The notes beneath the pieces were generated by a model. That model was not told where the DNA came from. It saw nothing but the letters and a program-made list of their open reading frames with translations, and did no database searches. Positions 47,647 to 60,300 of a stretch of DNA of 64,000 nucleotides are shown here, piece after piece. The DNA lies in the NCBI GenBank assembly GCA_008638375.1, contig CM018037.1, positions 33,589,076 through 33,653,075 on the forward strand, written 5' to 3'. This DNA is from Nyssa sinensis (Eukaryota; Streptophyta; Magnoliopsida; Cornales; Nyssaceae). The position numbers were made by a program, and so were the translations under genes. The first letter of the stretch is position 1. Each line of letters opens with the position of its first letter.

Positions 47647-50187
47647 AGGACTGGACTCTTTGCTTGAGACGACTTTTTGGCAATTTTAATAACTTACCAT
47701 CCAAAGAAAAAATAAAAAGAAAAAAAATGGATAAGAGGAATAAGTGGCGGAAAGTCTAGCCAAGTCTTTTAATAAGAATGAAAATTGCCTCCTTGAAAGA
47801 GGTAAGAGTATCTTCCATCTAGGCTATCCTCCATTTACACAACCCAACCCAACCCTTGGATCCCAAATAAAATGACACATTATAGGGTGCTCCCCAATCT
47901 AAGATCAAGCAAATTAACTTGAAATGTTGTCACTCCACAAGACCTGATCCAGAAATAGATAATCATTGAAGCCTTTACATGAATCTCATGATTTTGAGAG
48001 GATGGAAAATTGAGAGGAATGATGAGGATGGAAAAGGTAAGGGAGGGGAAGGATATATTATCTTAATAACACTTTCCTTCCAAAATCCAGTTAGCATAAT
48101 CATATCCTTTCTTTCCCAAGTCGTCCGAAGCACAAATGAACCGAGTGAGGCCTCAGAGGCACAGCACACTGTACACCATCATGGCACCTAATGAGGTGTC
48201 ATTAGGGTCTGCTACAGCAGGGTAATAATTGTATTACAATTCTTAAAGTCATAACTCTACATTTCTTAAAAATTTTAAAAGGTGGTCCAACCTGAAATAA
48301 ACTGAGTCCCCTTTAAATCTATAATATGACTACCATTTGCATGATGATGTCATTTAATATGCCAGCAACGCCAACTTGAACAACAATGAAGCTCCTAAGG
48401 ACCAACAGATATTCCGTAATTATAATGTTTTTATATGATTGTAGAGTGCTACATACAACAATAAAGTAGCATGGAAATTGTGATCAAGGATCCCCAAACC
48501 CAATAGTGTGGTTCAACCCTTAATGTACCACAGAGGATCTAAGAAATTAAATAGCAGAATCCCACTGATTTTCCTCAATAAAACAGTTATCTCGAAGTTC
48601 TATGGTAACAAATTGTCTAGAATTAGAAAATTGTTTTCTTTATTTTTAAGCTGGATATGGCAACCCAGCCCACCCAATACACTGCCAGAGCACTTGTCCA
48701 TGAGTGAAATATTGTCAAAAGAAGTTCTAGCCCCTGCAAGGGTGGGGCACATAGAAGTTAGCGGAGCTAAATTTTATTAATTAATTTAAAGCTCTAATAT
48801 GTGAAATATTATACTTGTTGAAAAAAGAAAATGAAAAAAAAGGCACTTCTCAATTTTACTAGCACTCTACATCACACAATCAATAGTCTACCCATTTTTT
48901 AAATGATGATATGAATGTCACCAAGTCTCCATATGCATCCAACACAAAGAAAGTACCAAACCCAATTTCAAGACACAAGAGTGATGAAATCATTGTTCTA
49001 AGTTATTAGCAGGCATAAAAAAATAAAGAAGCAAAAAGTCAGAGAGATTAAAACAATTTCAAATCAAGTTGAAAAACACATACAATAAATATGATAGTCA
49101 GCTATGTGAACAGTCCAACTAGGGAAACAAGGAGGGGAGGGGAGGGAGGCTAGTAGCTAAGCTTGGGTTCGGATCTTGGCCTTGCTCGGAAGGGGGTTCC
49201 TCTTAGTCCAGAGTACATGACCAATAAAACACATAAGAGAATATGAGGAAATTCAGTCTAGATGTGAGAATATCTATCCTAATAAATGGGATCCCATCAC
49301 ATATATCAAAAATTCTCACAGAACTTAACAACTGACATTTGTTCTAGAACATATTTCTTTGTTTTATTATTTCTTTTTGGCCAGAATGCTATCAAATAAT
49401 ATTTTCCTTTCTTTTCTTTTTTATATACATTATCAATAAGATATATACTTCAATTAAATATTTATCTCTGCAGGTGGTGTTTGAACACTTGTAAACTAGA
49501 GAAGGATAATCTTCCTTCCATGCCACTAAAGCTGTTAGTTGCAGCAGGAGTGGACAGAAAAATTCTAAAAACTCGTTAAACGGAGTTAACACATCAATAG
49601 AGGAGTCTGAATCGAGATGGCATTTACAAGTCCATAAAACAAAATGAAACCCCAGAGACGCTTATAGTCAAATTATCTGAAACAAGACTTATCAAAAAAT
49701 ATATATATATATATATATATATCTGAAACAAGAGGAATTTTGAAGAGAACACAATGATAAAGCAAAGGAAATTAATTAAAATAACGAATACATGATCCAC
49801 CAACCAAGTATATCGATCTGCATCGCCACAACAGTAACTGAGGTATCAAATCATAAAGGCAATTAGTCATGGAAACCATGAATTGATTGTAATCATGATC
49901 ATTCATAAAACAATTATTCCGCATGGCTATCCCCAATTTGTTTTTCAATCAGACTATCTGCAAACCACATCATCGTAAAACGATTTGCCAAAAACAGACC
50001 GAAACTAACCAAAAATTCATCAAAATCTATTAGCCATCAATTTCTAGTTTTAGTTTCCGATACAAAACCCTCAATTCTGTATAACCCAATAAGGGAAATT
50101 TAAAAATATATATTATTGGTCCAGTAAAAAAAAACCTGCGTCGACGATTCTCTCTCTGTCTCTGTTTCTGTAAACTAAACTGTGCCG

Positions 50188-50352
50188 TCAATCTTCTTTC
50201 TTGGGCTTCCGATATTTCTCTTCAACCTGCTTGGCCATGAAAATTGCAGTGTCGGCAAGCTTCTTTATGTTAGGGACATTGTAGTTCTGAGCTATGTATA
50301 TCCCACACACAGTGCCCGCTATGAATAAAAAATTGTTCTTTATTATCCCCAT
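50188..50352 (-). CDS. 54-aa single-span protein, function unknown
   Basis: Starts MGIIKNNFLFIAGTVCGIYI and continues AQNYNVPNIKKLAD, ending KYRKPKKED. Residues 7-20 form one short membrane span, then an amphipathic lysine-rich part with a basic end. I recall very similar roughly 54-residue predicted proteins (pattern GT.CGIY.AQNYNVPNI) in many plants, without a known function; the small size and topology suggest a mitochondrial or other organelle membrane subunit, but that is a guess. The frame is open upstream to 50559, but similarity to relatives starts at this Met. It is the only gene seen between G3Pp and the RIN-like gene. Confidence 0.7.
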   Translation of the reverse strand: MGIIKNNFLFIAGTVCGIYIAQNYNVPNIKKLADTAIFMAKQVEEKYRKPKKED

Positions 50353-51659
50353 AACTGCTTCAATTCCTTCGTCAATTATACGAATCTCAGCAAAAATGGG
50401 TTGAGAATTGCAGTAGCAAGTACAAAAAAAATCTAGGGTTTTGGGATTCTGGAAGCGACTGGAACACAACAGGGATCGTGTAACTCTGCGTCGGTGGACC
50501 TTCACACGGAACCTATCGAACGTGAGAGTTACAATATTGCATATCAAAAAATGTTCCATTTTTTAAGTGTTTATATTATAATTTAAATAAAAATTAAAAT
50601 TTTATAAAAATCTATTGTACAAGAATATATATTTTACCAAGAAGACTATATAAATACTTTACTAAAAACTTAATTATATTATTATAGTTCTATTTTGAGT
50701 TATTCTCGTTTTTTACTAGTATATATTTACATAAAAATATAAATATTTTTTTTGTATAGTGTAATTTAAATTTTACTTGAATTTTATTTCAAATTCTCTA
50801 TGACCCAATATTTTTTAATTATGGAAAAAATTTATTAATATATTGCATCTTTCTTTTTATCTTTTGAAATACTATTACAATTTTATATTATAAAAATATA
50901 TAAATCAAAATACAGACATTGAAATATTTTTATATATTTATTAGAGTTTTATTTATTATTATATTAATAAAAACTCAGATAGTATAAAATATTTTAAAAT
51001 GTATTTTAAACATGTATATTATTTAAAATTTATTCTTTTTACATCTCATAAACAATAATTATTTTTTTAAGAAAAAAACTTCTTTGAGAGTTCTATTAGT
51101 ATCAAATTCGTTTTAACTGGCTTGAATTTATAACTGCCATTGTTGGGAGTTCCCAATTTGAGTTTATTTATAATTTCATAAATAAAAAAAATTGGGTTGA
51201 TTTTTTTTTTTTAAACTACATTTACGGCATAGAGTTTAATCCATTTTCACTCTGATACCTTTTTAATTTGAATTGTGACACTAATATCATTTAAAGTGTT
51301 ACCTATTAAAAGAGGTACATAACTACTAAGTATAAATGGTACGATCTATTCGGTAATATTGTTGTTTTCGAGTTTTTAAAAATGGGAGAATAAATATTTT
51401 GTTTTCATTTTATTTTATGATTTTTGGTTTAAAACTTAAATCTAAAAATAATTATTTATAAGTTATCGTGTTTGGTAAAACTAAAAAATGAAATAATCAT
51501 TGAAGTACTTATGCTATTTTTGATACACGTAAATATAAATGAACTCTGAAATTGAATAGTCATTATTGATCTCATTCTATTTTTATGTTTGATAAGACTA
51601 AAGAATGTTAGGTTGTGTATTACTTTATAAGTATACATAGACACCTCATTTCATGACTC

Positions 51660-52330
51660 TTTATTGTACAAGAGTGAAATAGTAATTGCACAATTTTACG
51701 AGGACGTTTCAGTTATTTTTGTGACATATTTAGATTAATTCTTCGATTATAGACAGTTTTGTCATTTATATATAATTTCTACAATATTTTTCACTTAGTG
51801 GTATTTTGATAATTTCGTATACAATTTGGTCCTTTGGCCATTTTACATATTTAATTTGGCATACAATTTATTCTCCAATGACATCCTCGGTAATTTATAG
51901 TGTTTCTCTACTCTTTAGAGGTATTTTTGATAATTTTATAAAATTTTTACTTTTAAAGGTATTTTGATAATTTTAGCACAAGTTTGTCATCTACAAAACA
52001 TTTTGGCACATCCGTACACCTAATAAGTCACTTGGATTACTTAAAGGACATTTATATAATTTTTACATTATTTTATCCATTTAGAGATAATTTGATAATT
52101 TAAGCACTTAAATGATAATTTAGGTTTTTTTTTTTTAATCTCTTAAGAGTATTTTCATAATTTTAACATTATCGTTGAGAGTAATTTAACAATTTCAATA
52201 ATTTAGGAACAAATTAGACATTTTTTCATGTCTCGAGGAATAATTTGGTCATTTTTCATATCATAAGGACAATTTTGAAATTTTTTACTAAATTAATGAT
52301 AATTTGATAATCTTGAAATAATAATTATCA
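51660..52330. repeat. degenerate minisatellite, unit about 55-70 bp
   Basis: Variants of GGTATTTTGATAATTTT recur roughly every 55-70 bases (for example near 51800, 51920, 51957, 52085, 52145), each followed by a variable A/T-rich spacer and often by 'tttagag' or 'aggac'. The copies are diverged. Confidence 0.55.
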
Positions 52331-52625
52331 TTTTATTTTTAAAGTTTATCATTTAAATTATTAAAAAATAATAAATTTAATTTTAGACAAAGATGAACAA
52401 GATAGGGAATGTGATCTAACTAGCAAGGTAGGATTCTCATCCCTAACCGCAATAACTCATCTAGAATAAGATAACCGGTTTCCATCTTTTTAGTAATTTA
52501 TAATCTTAAAATAAACTACCATCATGTTTATGAAAATATATATATATATATATATAAATTATAAGAAAACTTTGTTTTTTTTTTTTTTTTTGTATGATGT
52601 AAAACTAAAAGTTATTAATAATTTA

Positions 52626-52702
52626 ATATATATATATATATACATAACCATGTGTAACGATTATATATATATATATATATACATAACCATGTGTAATGAT
52701 TT
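52626..52702. repeat. AT microsatellite with a duplicated 39-bp unit
   Basis: ACATAACCATGTGTAACGAT at 52642 recurs at 52681 with one change; both follow an (AT)n run. Confidence 0.85.
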
Positions 52703-52899
52703 ATTCTAATAATTAACACTGTAAGTTTTTTTTTAAGTATTAATCATAATTATTAATTATTTATCATGAAAATTTATTATTATTTTTAAATAATAAAATT
52801 ATTAAAACATCCATTATACAACTGAAACTATATTATACGTGGCACAAAATTAACCTGTTCAAAACCAAGATTAAATTCTTAAATAATTAGATACGTAAA

Positions 52900-53132
52900 A
52901 CCATTAGAAGGAGAGAGGAATGGGCGATTCCAAACGAGACGGGCAAGGCAGGGACAAAATCACGGTATTTAGAAAGATCATTAAATCTCGATTTTATTTT
53001 TTATTGTTCTTTTTAAGGATTTTTATTACTTTTCGCTTTCCCGCAAAAACTGATCGATGTCCATCTCTCTTTCTCCGTCTACATGCAAAACCCCCGCCGA
53101 CGCCAGAATACCTTCGTCTTAGATCGAAACAG
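52900..53132 (+). promoter_or_regulatory. probable first, untranslated exon of the RIN2/3-like gene
   Basis: A pyrimidine- and GC-richer stretch with CCCCGCCGACGCC and then ATCGAAACAG before GTTCGCG, a good exon end and donor at 53132/53133. Its likely acceptor is the ATGCAG at 57186-57191, giving a leader intron of about 4 kb. Inferred from sequence character and position only. Confidence 0.4.
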
Positions 53133-53212
53133 GTTCGCGATTCGTGTTATCATTTATTCTTTTCAGTTATTTATTTTTAATATTTGTATATGCACACATA
53201 TTGTATATACAT

Positions 53213-53213
53213 A

Positions 53214-53253
<40 letters not shown>
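53213..53253. repeat. (TG)n(TA)n compound microsatellite
   Basis: About thirteen TG units then about eight TA units, inside the probable leader intron of the RIN2/3-like gene. Confidence 0.9.
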
Positions 53254-53796
53254 CAGATCCATAGATTAATCTTTTTTGTCTTAGCTTAATTGATCAATTC
53301 TCCTTATGCGTTTTCCTTTTCTGGGTTTCTTTTATTTTTTAAAATTTTGTTTGCATGTATATCTTAGGGTTTTGGGTCGGTCTGGGCGTTGTTCAATTTG
53401 GCGGTTCCAGTCAGAAAGGAAAGAATTATGTCTGAATTTTTTTGAATTGAGCTGTATTTGGTTTGAATTTTGGTGATTAGATCAGCCTAGGAAGATTTTT
53501 CATCGGCTTTGGTTTATTTTCATTTGACTGTGTTGAAGAATGTTTAGATTTATAATTAATCCCCCCCTTTTTTTTGGGTTTTCTTTTGCGAGTGGAAGAA
53601 TAGACCTTATTTTTAAAATAAGCCATGGTTGGTTATGTTCTGCCTATTTCTCTGTCACATAAGAGTTTTTTTTGGATAAAGTATGACACACGAAGACTTG
53701 TCTGCGCCATTGTGTCTAGACTCAAATAAGCGCAGACAAGTGTTTCTTCCCGCCGATGTGAAGTTAGTTTTAATGGGTTTGTTGGATTTTTGTTTG

Positions 53797-53875
53797 GTAG
53801 AGCACAGACAAGATTCATGTAGCCTACTCTAAATAGTTGGGATATGACCTTGTTTTGTTGAGTTGAGTTGTGAAT
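53797..53875 (+). mobile_element. RTE LINE 3' end fragment
   Basis: GACAAGATTCATGTAGCCTA, then TAGTTGGGATATGACCTTG and GTTGAGTTGAGTTG is the familiar 3' end of plant RTE LINEs (peptide DKIHVA before the stop). Short and 5'-truncated. Confidence 0.6.
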
Positions 53876-54039
53876 TTGGTTTAGTAAGTGGAAAAGACAT
53901 GTTCTACATCGTGGTGTTGATATTGCGAGGAGAAGGCAAAAAGAAAAATGACTGGGTTGAGGTAATAGAGAAAGACGTGGTAATGTGTGGTTCAACTGAA
54001 ACTATGGACCCGGATAGAGTGGCAAAATGAAAAGAATTA

Positions 54040-56902
54040 GGGATAATTACACTTATTTTTTCTAGAGTTTATGACAATTGCGGATAGTATCTTATGATTT
54101 TTGAAATAATACTGTCTCGCCTTTGATTTTAATGTCGTTAACAGATTCCCCTTGCCTGTCCATGACCGTTAGTCAACTTAATGGAAATTGCTGATGTAAG
54201 CAACAAACTTTCTCAAAATACCTATTTTTTCCTTCAATGTAATGGAAGGACATAATTACCCCCAAAAACCATTGTAAAATTACAATATTATCCCTAATTT
54301 AAAGAGAACTAAACCATTTTTTTCTCTTAACTATAGTTTCTCTAAAATTCCTTTTCTAAAATATTTTTTTAAAATTAATTCCTATTTCTAATTATTATTT
54401 TTTTGGGTAAAATCCTATATTCTCTAAAATTGTATATGAGTTTCTCTCTCTAAAACTTCATCATTTCTCTAAATTTATCTAAATCTCTCTTAAAAATCTA
54501 TCTAAATGTTATATATATGTACAATATATATTTTTTGCATATCTTTGATAGAGATTTTGACAATTATTTGATAGTTTCTTTAACATATAGTAATGGCTAT
54601 TGCTATCAGTAGATGCTAACCCAACTAACTAATACATATATAAACATGTGTATATGGATCTTCCAAATTTTCACCTAAATTCCATATCAAACCAAAACTA
54701 AACCAAGATCAAACATGACATTTGAATTATCATGTCCTATATTTTATCTCCCCCTCTCTCCCAAAATATCTGTAAAAAATTATATATCTTCTTTTAAAAA
54801 TTATCTCTTAGGCTTAAAACATGAGAAACAAATCCAAACAAACAAAAAAAGAAAATCTCATTCTAACAGGTTGAAAAAGAGAAGGAAACTTGAAACTAGA
54901 TTGAGTGTTGGCAGTGCATCAAAAAAGAAAAAATAGAAGCACAAGAGAAAAAAAAATGAAAAACCAACAAGATGAATAAAGGAATGAATGAAATGTCCTA
55001 CTAGTACCTCAGTTTCATGATCAATACATCAACATACTGCAAAATATGGAGTCAGTTTTATTTTTTATTTAATTGGCAAAAGAAATTTTTATTAATAACA
55101 AATATAGATTACATCACAATATGCTCTCCAAACATACAACTACACTTCATGAGCACTTAAACAACACCTAAGCATCATCCCCAAATTACAGTTGGTAAGG
55201 TACCAACTAAGCAGAAAAAGTAAAAAACAGAGCATAAGGAAACTGAAAATAAAAGAAAACTGACCAAGCAAAACAAACCCAACTCATTAGCAAAATCCCA
55301 ACAACTATTAAGCCAAAAGATTAGTATAGTTCTCTTCTCCCCATCATAATCCTGCCACCTAACCAAACCAACAGATTACAGTATCCAAACCAGTAAATAT
55401 CACTCCAATGATACTCCTTGAAATTGCATGATTAAAAAACCACACCCAATTCCCTTTTTGGAGTTAGTTTTATATATACATTTAGATTAAGAAAAGGCTA
55501 TAGACATAGTAAAGAGATATCCAGATTCTTTTTCTTCAAAGAATCAAGAATTTTTGAGGAAGGGATTAACATAATATCATAAGCTGTACAAATATATCAG
55601 TGCATCAATTGGAATACTCATTGGATTGTGAATGGTTGCACCAATTTAATGTAGCGATGACACGGTTAAATCCACCAAATGTAGGGACAAATTGTTGTGG
55701 ACTTAAAATAGGGATAAACATCTCAACAAACAACTCATTAAAAATGGAAAGATTTAAGGGGGTTTCCCCATGGGATTAGAGCTCTGTAGCTAAAAAAATC
55801 ACTTCTCAAAAGATTGTTTCAACAATTCCTTCTCTTTTGAGTCCCATTTTTCCCTTATTGATAATGGAATTTCAAGTCATTATGAGTCAGAAGGGAGATT
55901 AGGGAGGAACCAACGTTGCCAATTCACTGCCACTTTCTAGCAAATTTGATAATAGGCCATATCAAAACCCCTGATATATATGTGAATGACTCTACTTACT
56001 AATTACCATTATTTAAAACTTTGTGAAATCCAAATCAACAGAATCCTTAATCTAATTGGGCAGTCCAAGTTCTTATTTTGGGAACACCCCCAACTAAATT
56101 GCAAGAAATCCCATTGATACTCTTCATTGAAAGATTGTGTAGTCCACCCCATTGATAGAGGAACAGTAAGACTAAGAGAGAGGAGAAGAAATTGTGTAGT
56201 CTGCCCCATTGACGGAGGAATACTAAGATTACTTGTGTTATCAAAAGAAGATGTCTGAAATCATCGACGTGGAGATGGAGTGATCTAGGGAATCAAATGG
56301 CTATTAATCCCCAAATTCATAAAGTAATTTCAATCAGAGGATAAATTCGCGGTCAATCTCCGCCATTAAACCAGAGGGGAGCGCCGCAGGTAGTACCGAC
56401 GTGGGGCTGTTGTTTGATGAGGCTACCAATTGTGGCCGGAGGTTAGGGTAGTGATCAGTGGTGGGTCGCATGATTGGTGGTTGCTATGGCGCCAATGGTG
56501 GTGGTGATGCGCAGTGGGATTGAGATGGATAGATGGTATGGGAGGAGTGATGCGAGATAAGTGGTGGTAGATTTGCGATGACTAGTGATGGCCGGATGAT
56601 GGCAGCGATGGTCGCTGATTGTGGTTGTGGGTAGAGAAACAGAGAAACAAAAGGGAGATGTAGTGGTCTGCGTAGAGAGAGAAAGAGTGCTATTTGAGAG
56701 AGAGAAACAAAGAGAAGAGAGAATAGTTGATTTTTTATTTAAAAAGTATTATTAAAATAGAAGGGTAAAGTGGTAAAAGAACAAATTCTGTTAACACTGT
56801 TTGTCAAACATGACTGACAGGAGGGACAGTGTAATTTCAGAAATGATAGGGATAGTTTCTGCATTTTTTAGAAACCCTAGGGGAGGTAAGTGTAATTATC
56901 CC
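54040..56902. mobile_element. Mutator-like element (MULE), 2.86 kb, non-autonomous
   Basis: Ends GGGATAATTACACTTA at the left and its reverse complement at the right, with similarity continuing for about 100 bp or more. It is flanked by AAAGAATTA (54031-54039) and ATAGAATTA (56903-56911), a 9-bp target duplication with one mismatch, the Mutator signature. No transposase frame is visible. The right part (about 56340-56640) is markedly GC-richer than its surroundings and, on the minus strand, runs from a TC-rich leader-like stretch into CCACC/ATC-rich sequence, like a captured gene 5' end. It lies in the probable leader intron of the RIN2/3-like gene. Confidence 0.85.
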
Positions 56903-57380
56903 ATAGAATTATTAATATAGCCATCCCCAAGAGGTTGGAGTAGGTTAACTTGAGTTGGGACTTGAGAGAATACCAAGCAGGGTATGAAGATTGGTAGAAA
57001 ACCCGGGATAGGAATTGGGGGCAAGATATCCACGGGCGAGTGCATTTTAGCCTTTTTATGGAATGCTCTAACCTATTTTGTTGTTTAACTGTGGAAGAAA
57101 GGTGCTATTATGGTGCCTGTCAAAAAGCATATTAGGCCAATTTACGTTGTACCTGGTTGTAATCAAATTTTTTTTTTAAATTTTAATGCAGATTTCTTGT
57201 TGGGGTATTTCTGTGATAATTTAAAGGGTTGATTTTGGACGGTGTACAAGCAGTGTCATAATCTGTGCCTCTCCAGCTTGATTATACTCTGATAAGTTTG
57301 TGGGCAAAGGGATCATGCTAATTTGGGTCTCATGAAATCTTGGAGCTTTGGTTGTGGTAGAGAACCTATATTCATTGCCC

Positions 57381-60300
57381 ATGGGTGTGAACTACTTACC
57401 AATCTCAGCTGTCTGCACAGTGTTAAGCTTTGTTGCTCTCCAGTGTTGGACAGAACTGTCACTTGAGAAACTAATATCAGATGGGTTAATTGGTGAGATT
57501 TCTATTCAATCTGGGAGTGCTGGTCGTACCCTACAGCTGCTTTTGGGTTCTTACACCACAATTACATTGCTGGCCAATTTTGCACTCAACATATTTATCC
57601 TGCTCATTCTCTGTCTTAAGGTAAATTTTCTCTGGTTTTAATTGATAAATGATTAATTTATAGATAATGATTTCTCACACAAAAGATCAAAACAATGCAT
57701 AGCTGCATACATTGAATGGACTTTGAAGCATCGTGTCTAAAGAGTAGTATCCTGATGTGGCAGTATTGATTTCTGCCATGATGTGGGTTCATTAGCTATT
57801 TAGCTTTATGACCTTATAAGATTTGAGGTTGTGCAGTGTGATGTTGTACAGTCAATGCGTGTGTACTTAATGTTATTAGTTTGAGTGGTACTGGTATCTC
57901 CTGCCAATCCCAAAAGGGTAGGTGTAATTTAGGTCTCAGTTGAGACTTGAGACGTGAGAGTGTATGTCTTACCTATCACAAAGGAAGAAAAAGTACATAG
58001 AGAGGTACATTTGCATGCTCATCAATTCACTTCCTTTTATTTTATCATTGGAGGAAAGTAACATTAAGAAGCAAAAAATGGCAGGATAAATCATTTGATC
58101 ATGTTTGGCTAGTTTATTTCACAAGCCGACCTTGAGTGAGTTTTTAGTTTTTACCCATACTGATCTTGACATGTGCTCGAGTAGTTTCTTTATTTTTTTT
58201 CTTTTTCTTTTTAATAATGTAATCAAGACACCATATATGTTACATTGATCGATAGATGAAATACGTATATGATATGAATTATATATGGACATGCTGGCAT
58301 ATAAAAAAATGCTTGGCAGGGACAAGCTTATTACACACATTTTATAAATGAATTATCTATGTTACATTGATTGATAGATGGCTATTTTACAAAACATTTG
58401 GAAGTGTTTATCTAACATAGCTCTGATGAATGTTGGCCTCACTTTAGACATACATTTGAAGTTAAAAAATTGATTCCAAAATTTAGACATGTTCAGATTG
58501 TGCCACTGTGTCCAAGTGTGTCACAGTGAGTGTTGTGTCCAATACTATGTTGCGCACAGAGATGCGCCCTTGTCATTGAAAAGATATGGATCTAACTACA
58601 CCTCTGAGTTAGCCTGAGAGAGAAATTGCATTTATGAAGTTCCTAATGAATTACCTAAGTTCAATCTCGAGGGAGCAATTCTGATCTCTGATCTGGAGAT
58701 TAGCATCATGCAAACTTTAGCAAACTATTCATAGGACAACTCAGCTAAGAGAGATAATTACAAAAATGCTGCATGTGGGGCTTTCAATTCTGCTGTGCAG
58801 CCTACTGTGGGCTATCCATCTTGGTTGGAAAGTTTATTTTGATTACCTCAGGTTTTATATTGGTGAACTTGTTCACGACGAATGTTGTTTGACTGATATA
58901 TATTTTGTTCCTTTTATGCAGACCCTATTCTTTGTGGAGTTGTATTCTTCTGAAACTCGAAAACTTGTCGAACGTCTAATAAATTATGTTATTTACAAGG
59001 TAAGTATTCTTAATCAGTAGCAAATATACCAAATTGTGATTCCTAGGTTTATATTTTGGTATCTCATACCCGTTGTGTTGGGGGCCTCATGCACTAGGTC
59101 TGTCCTCTTTTTTTTTTTTTTTTTTTTCAATCTGCATTCCACAATGGTGGTTGTGTTCATACTTTGTTGTTTATCATTTATTTTTCATCCGAGAATTTAG
59201 GTGATGGTTGTGGGAAGCTTATAAACTCTGTAGAGCTTTCTTTTTGAAAGCTATAAAATTTTATACTTGCAGAGAAAGTTGGAATCAAAATGTTGACTGA
59301 GCAAGGATAAGTAAAAATAAGGGTCCCCCCCTTTGTCACCTGTTTTTTGGGCTAGATTCTAGAACTTGTTTGAATTCTTGGAGATTGATAGAAACTATAC
59401 ACCAAAACTCACTTGTTGGATTGTATCAATATAATTAATTTGGATTGCTTATTTGGATTAGTACAGATTTGTGTTATGGTGGTTGAATTCTTGATGACAA
59501 TGTGAGATTTTGACTTATGTGAAGTTGGCAAAAAACATCAATATTTTGTATATGTGTGTGTATTTGGTGTTACAATTGTCCAGGTATGTGTCAATATTTG
59601 TTGTTCAGTAATTGTTGTTAATGTGTTAATAATTACTGTGGAACAGGGGACATTTCTTCCATTGGTTGTCCCACCAACAATATTTCAAGCAGGCCTATGG
59701 TCAACATGGTTGACTATCCTTTGTTCCTTAAAGGTACTTGAATTATATTTTAAGATGTAGATTGGCATGGATAGATCTAAATAGCTTCTCATACATCCTA
59801 ACCTGCCATATGCATATTGAACAGATGTTTCAAGCTTTGGGTAGAGATCGACTTGAACGGTTGAATGCATCTCCTTCTGCGACTCCCTGGACATATTTTC
59901 GTGTCTATTCTGTGTTATTGTTCGTCATTTCTATCGACTTAATCTGGTATTGCTTAACACCTCTAATAGTGGTTTCAGTCTCGGGCATTTATCTTTTTTT
60001 TGTTGCATTTGTTAATGTTGAGAAGAGAACATGCATTGGAAGGAAAATAGTATTTTCTTTGTTTAATGCATATTTGGTCTATGTTAATCAAAAACTATCT
60101 TAAAAGAAAATATATATAATTTTATTGGAAATAGCAATATAATTTGTAACAAAAAAGGCTATTACCCAAGTTTGGTCCCATTAATGTGGGGGTGCTGGTA
60201 GGGGTAGACTTGAGATGAACCTAACATTTGACATTCTATGCACAAAGTGCTGCTGTCAGACTCAAACTTGCATTCTCAAGCTTGACGGCTTGAACATTTA

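Larger units (their letters stand above)
44495..50187. other. intergenic region between G3Pp and the 54-aa gene
   Basis: G3Pp 3' UTR at the start. Otherwise no gene recognised in 5.7 kb. It contains a roughly 310-bp tandem duplication (46217-46870) and a T/G homopolymer pair. The 3' UTR of the 54-aa gene on the minus strand may extend in from the right. Confidence 0.6.
50353..52899. other. AT-rich intergenic region
   Basis: 5' leader of the 54-aa gene (to about 50560), then very AT-rich DNA with no gene. It contains a degenerate minisatellite (51660-52330) and AT microsatellites. Confidence 0.6.

Noticed and set aside
52920..53180. 86-codon frame starting MGDSKRDGQG
   Set aside because: The RIN2/3 family starts MGVxYLP at 57381; this frame crosses the probable leader exon and donor, so it is leader sequence.
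53633..53995. 120-codon minus-strand frame
   Set aside because: Overlaps an RTE LINE 3' fragment in antisense and lies in the probable RIN2/3 leader intron; no domain.
57860..57975. SINE-like words in the RIN2/3 intron
   Set aside because: Neither an A box nor a B box passes by eye, and there is no target duplication.
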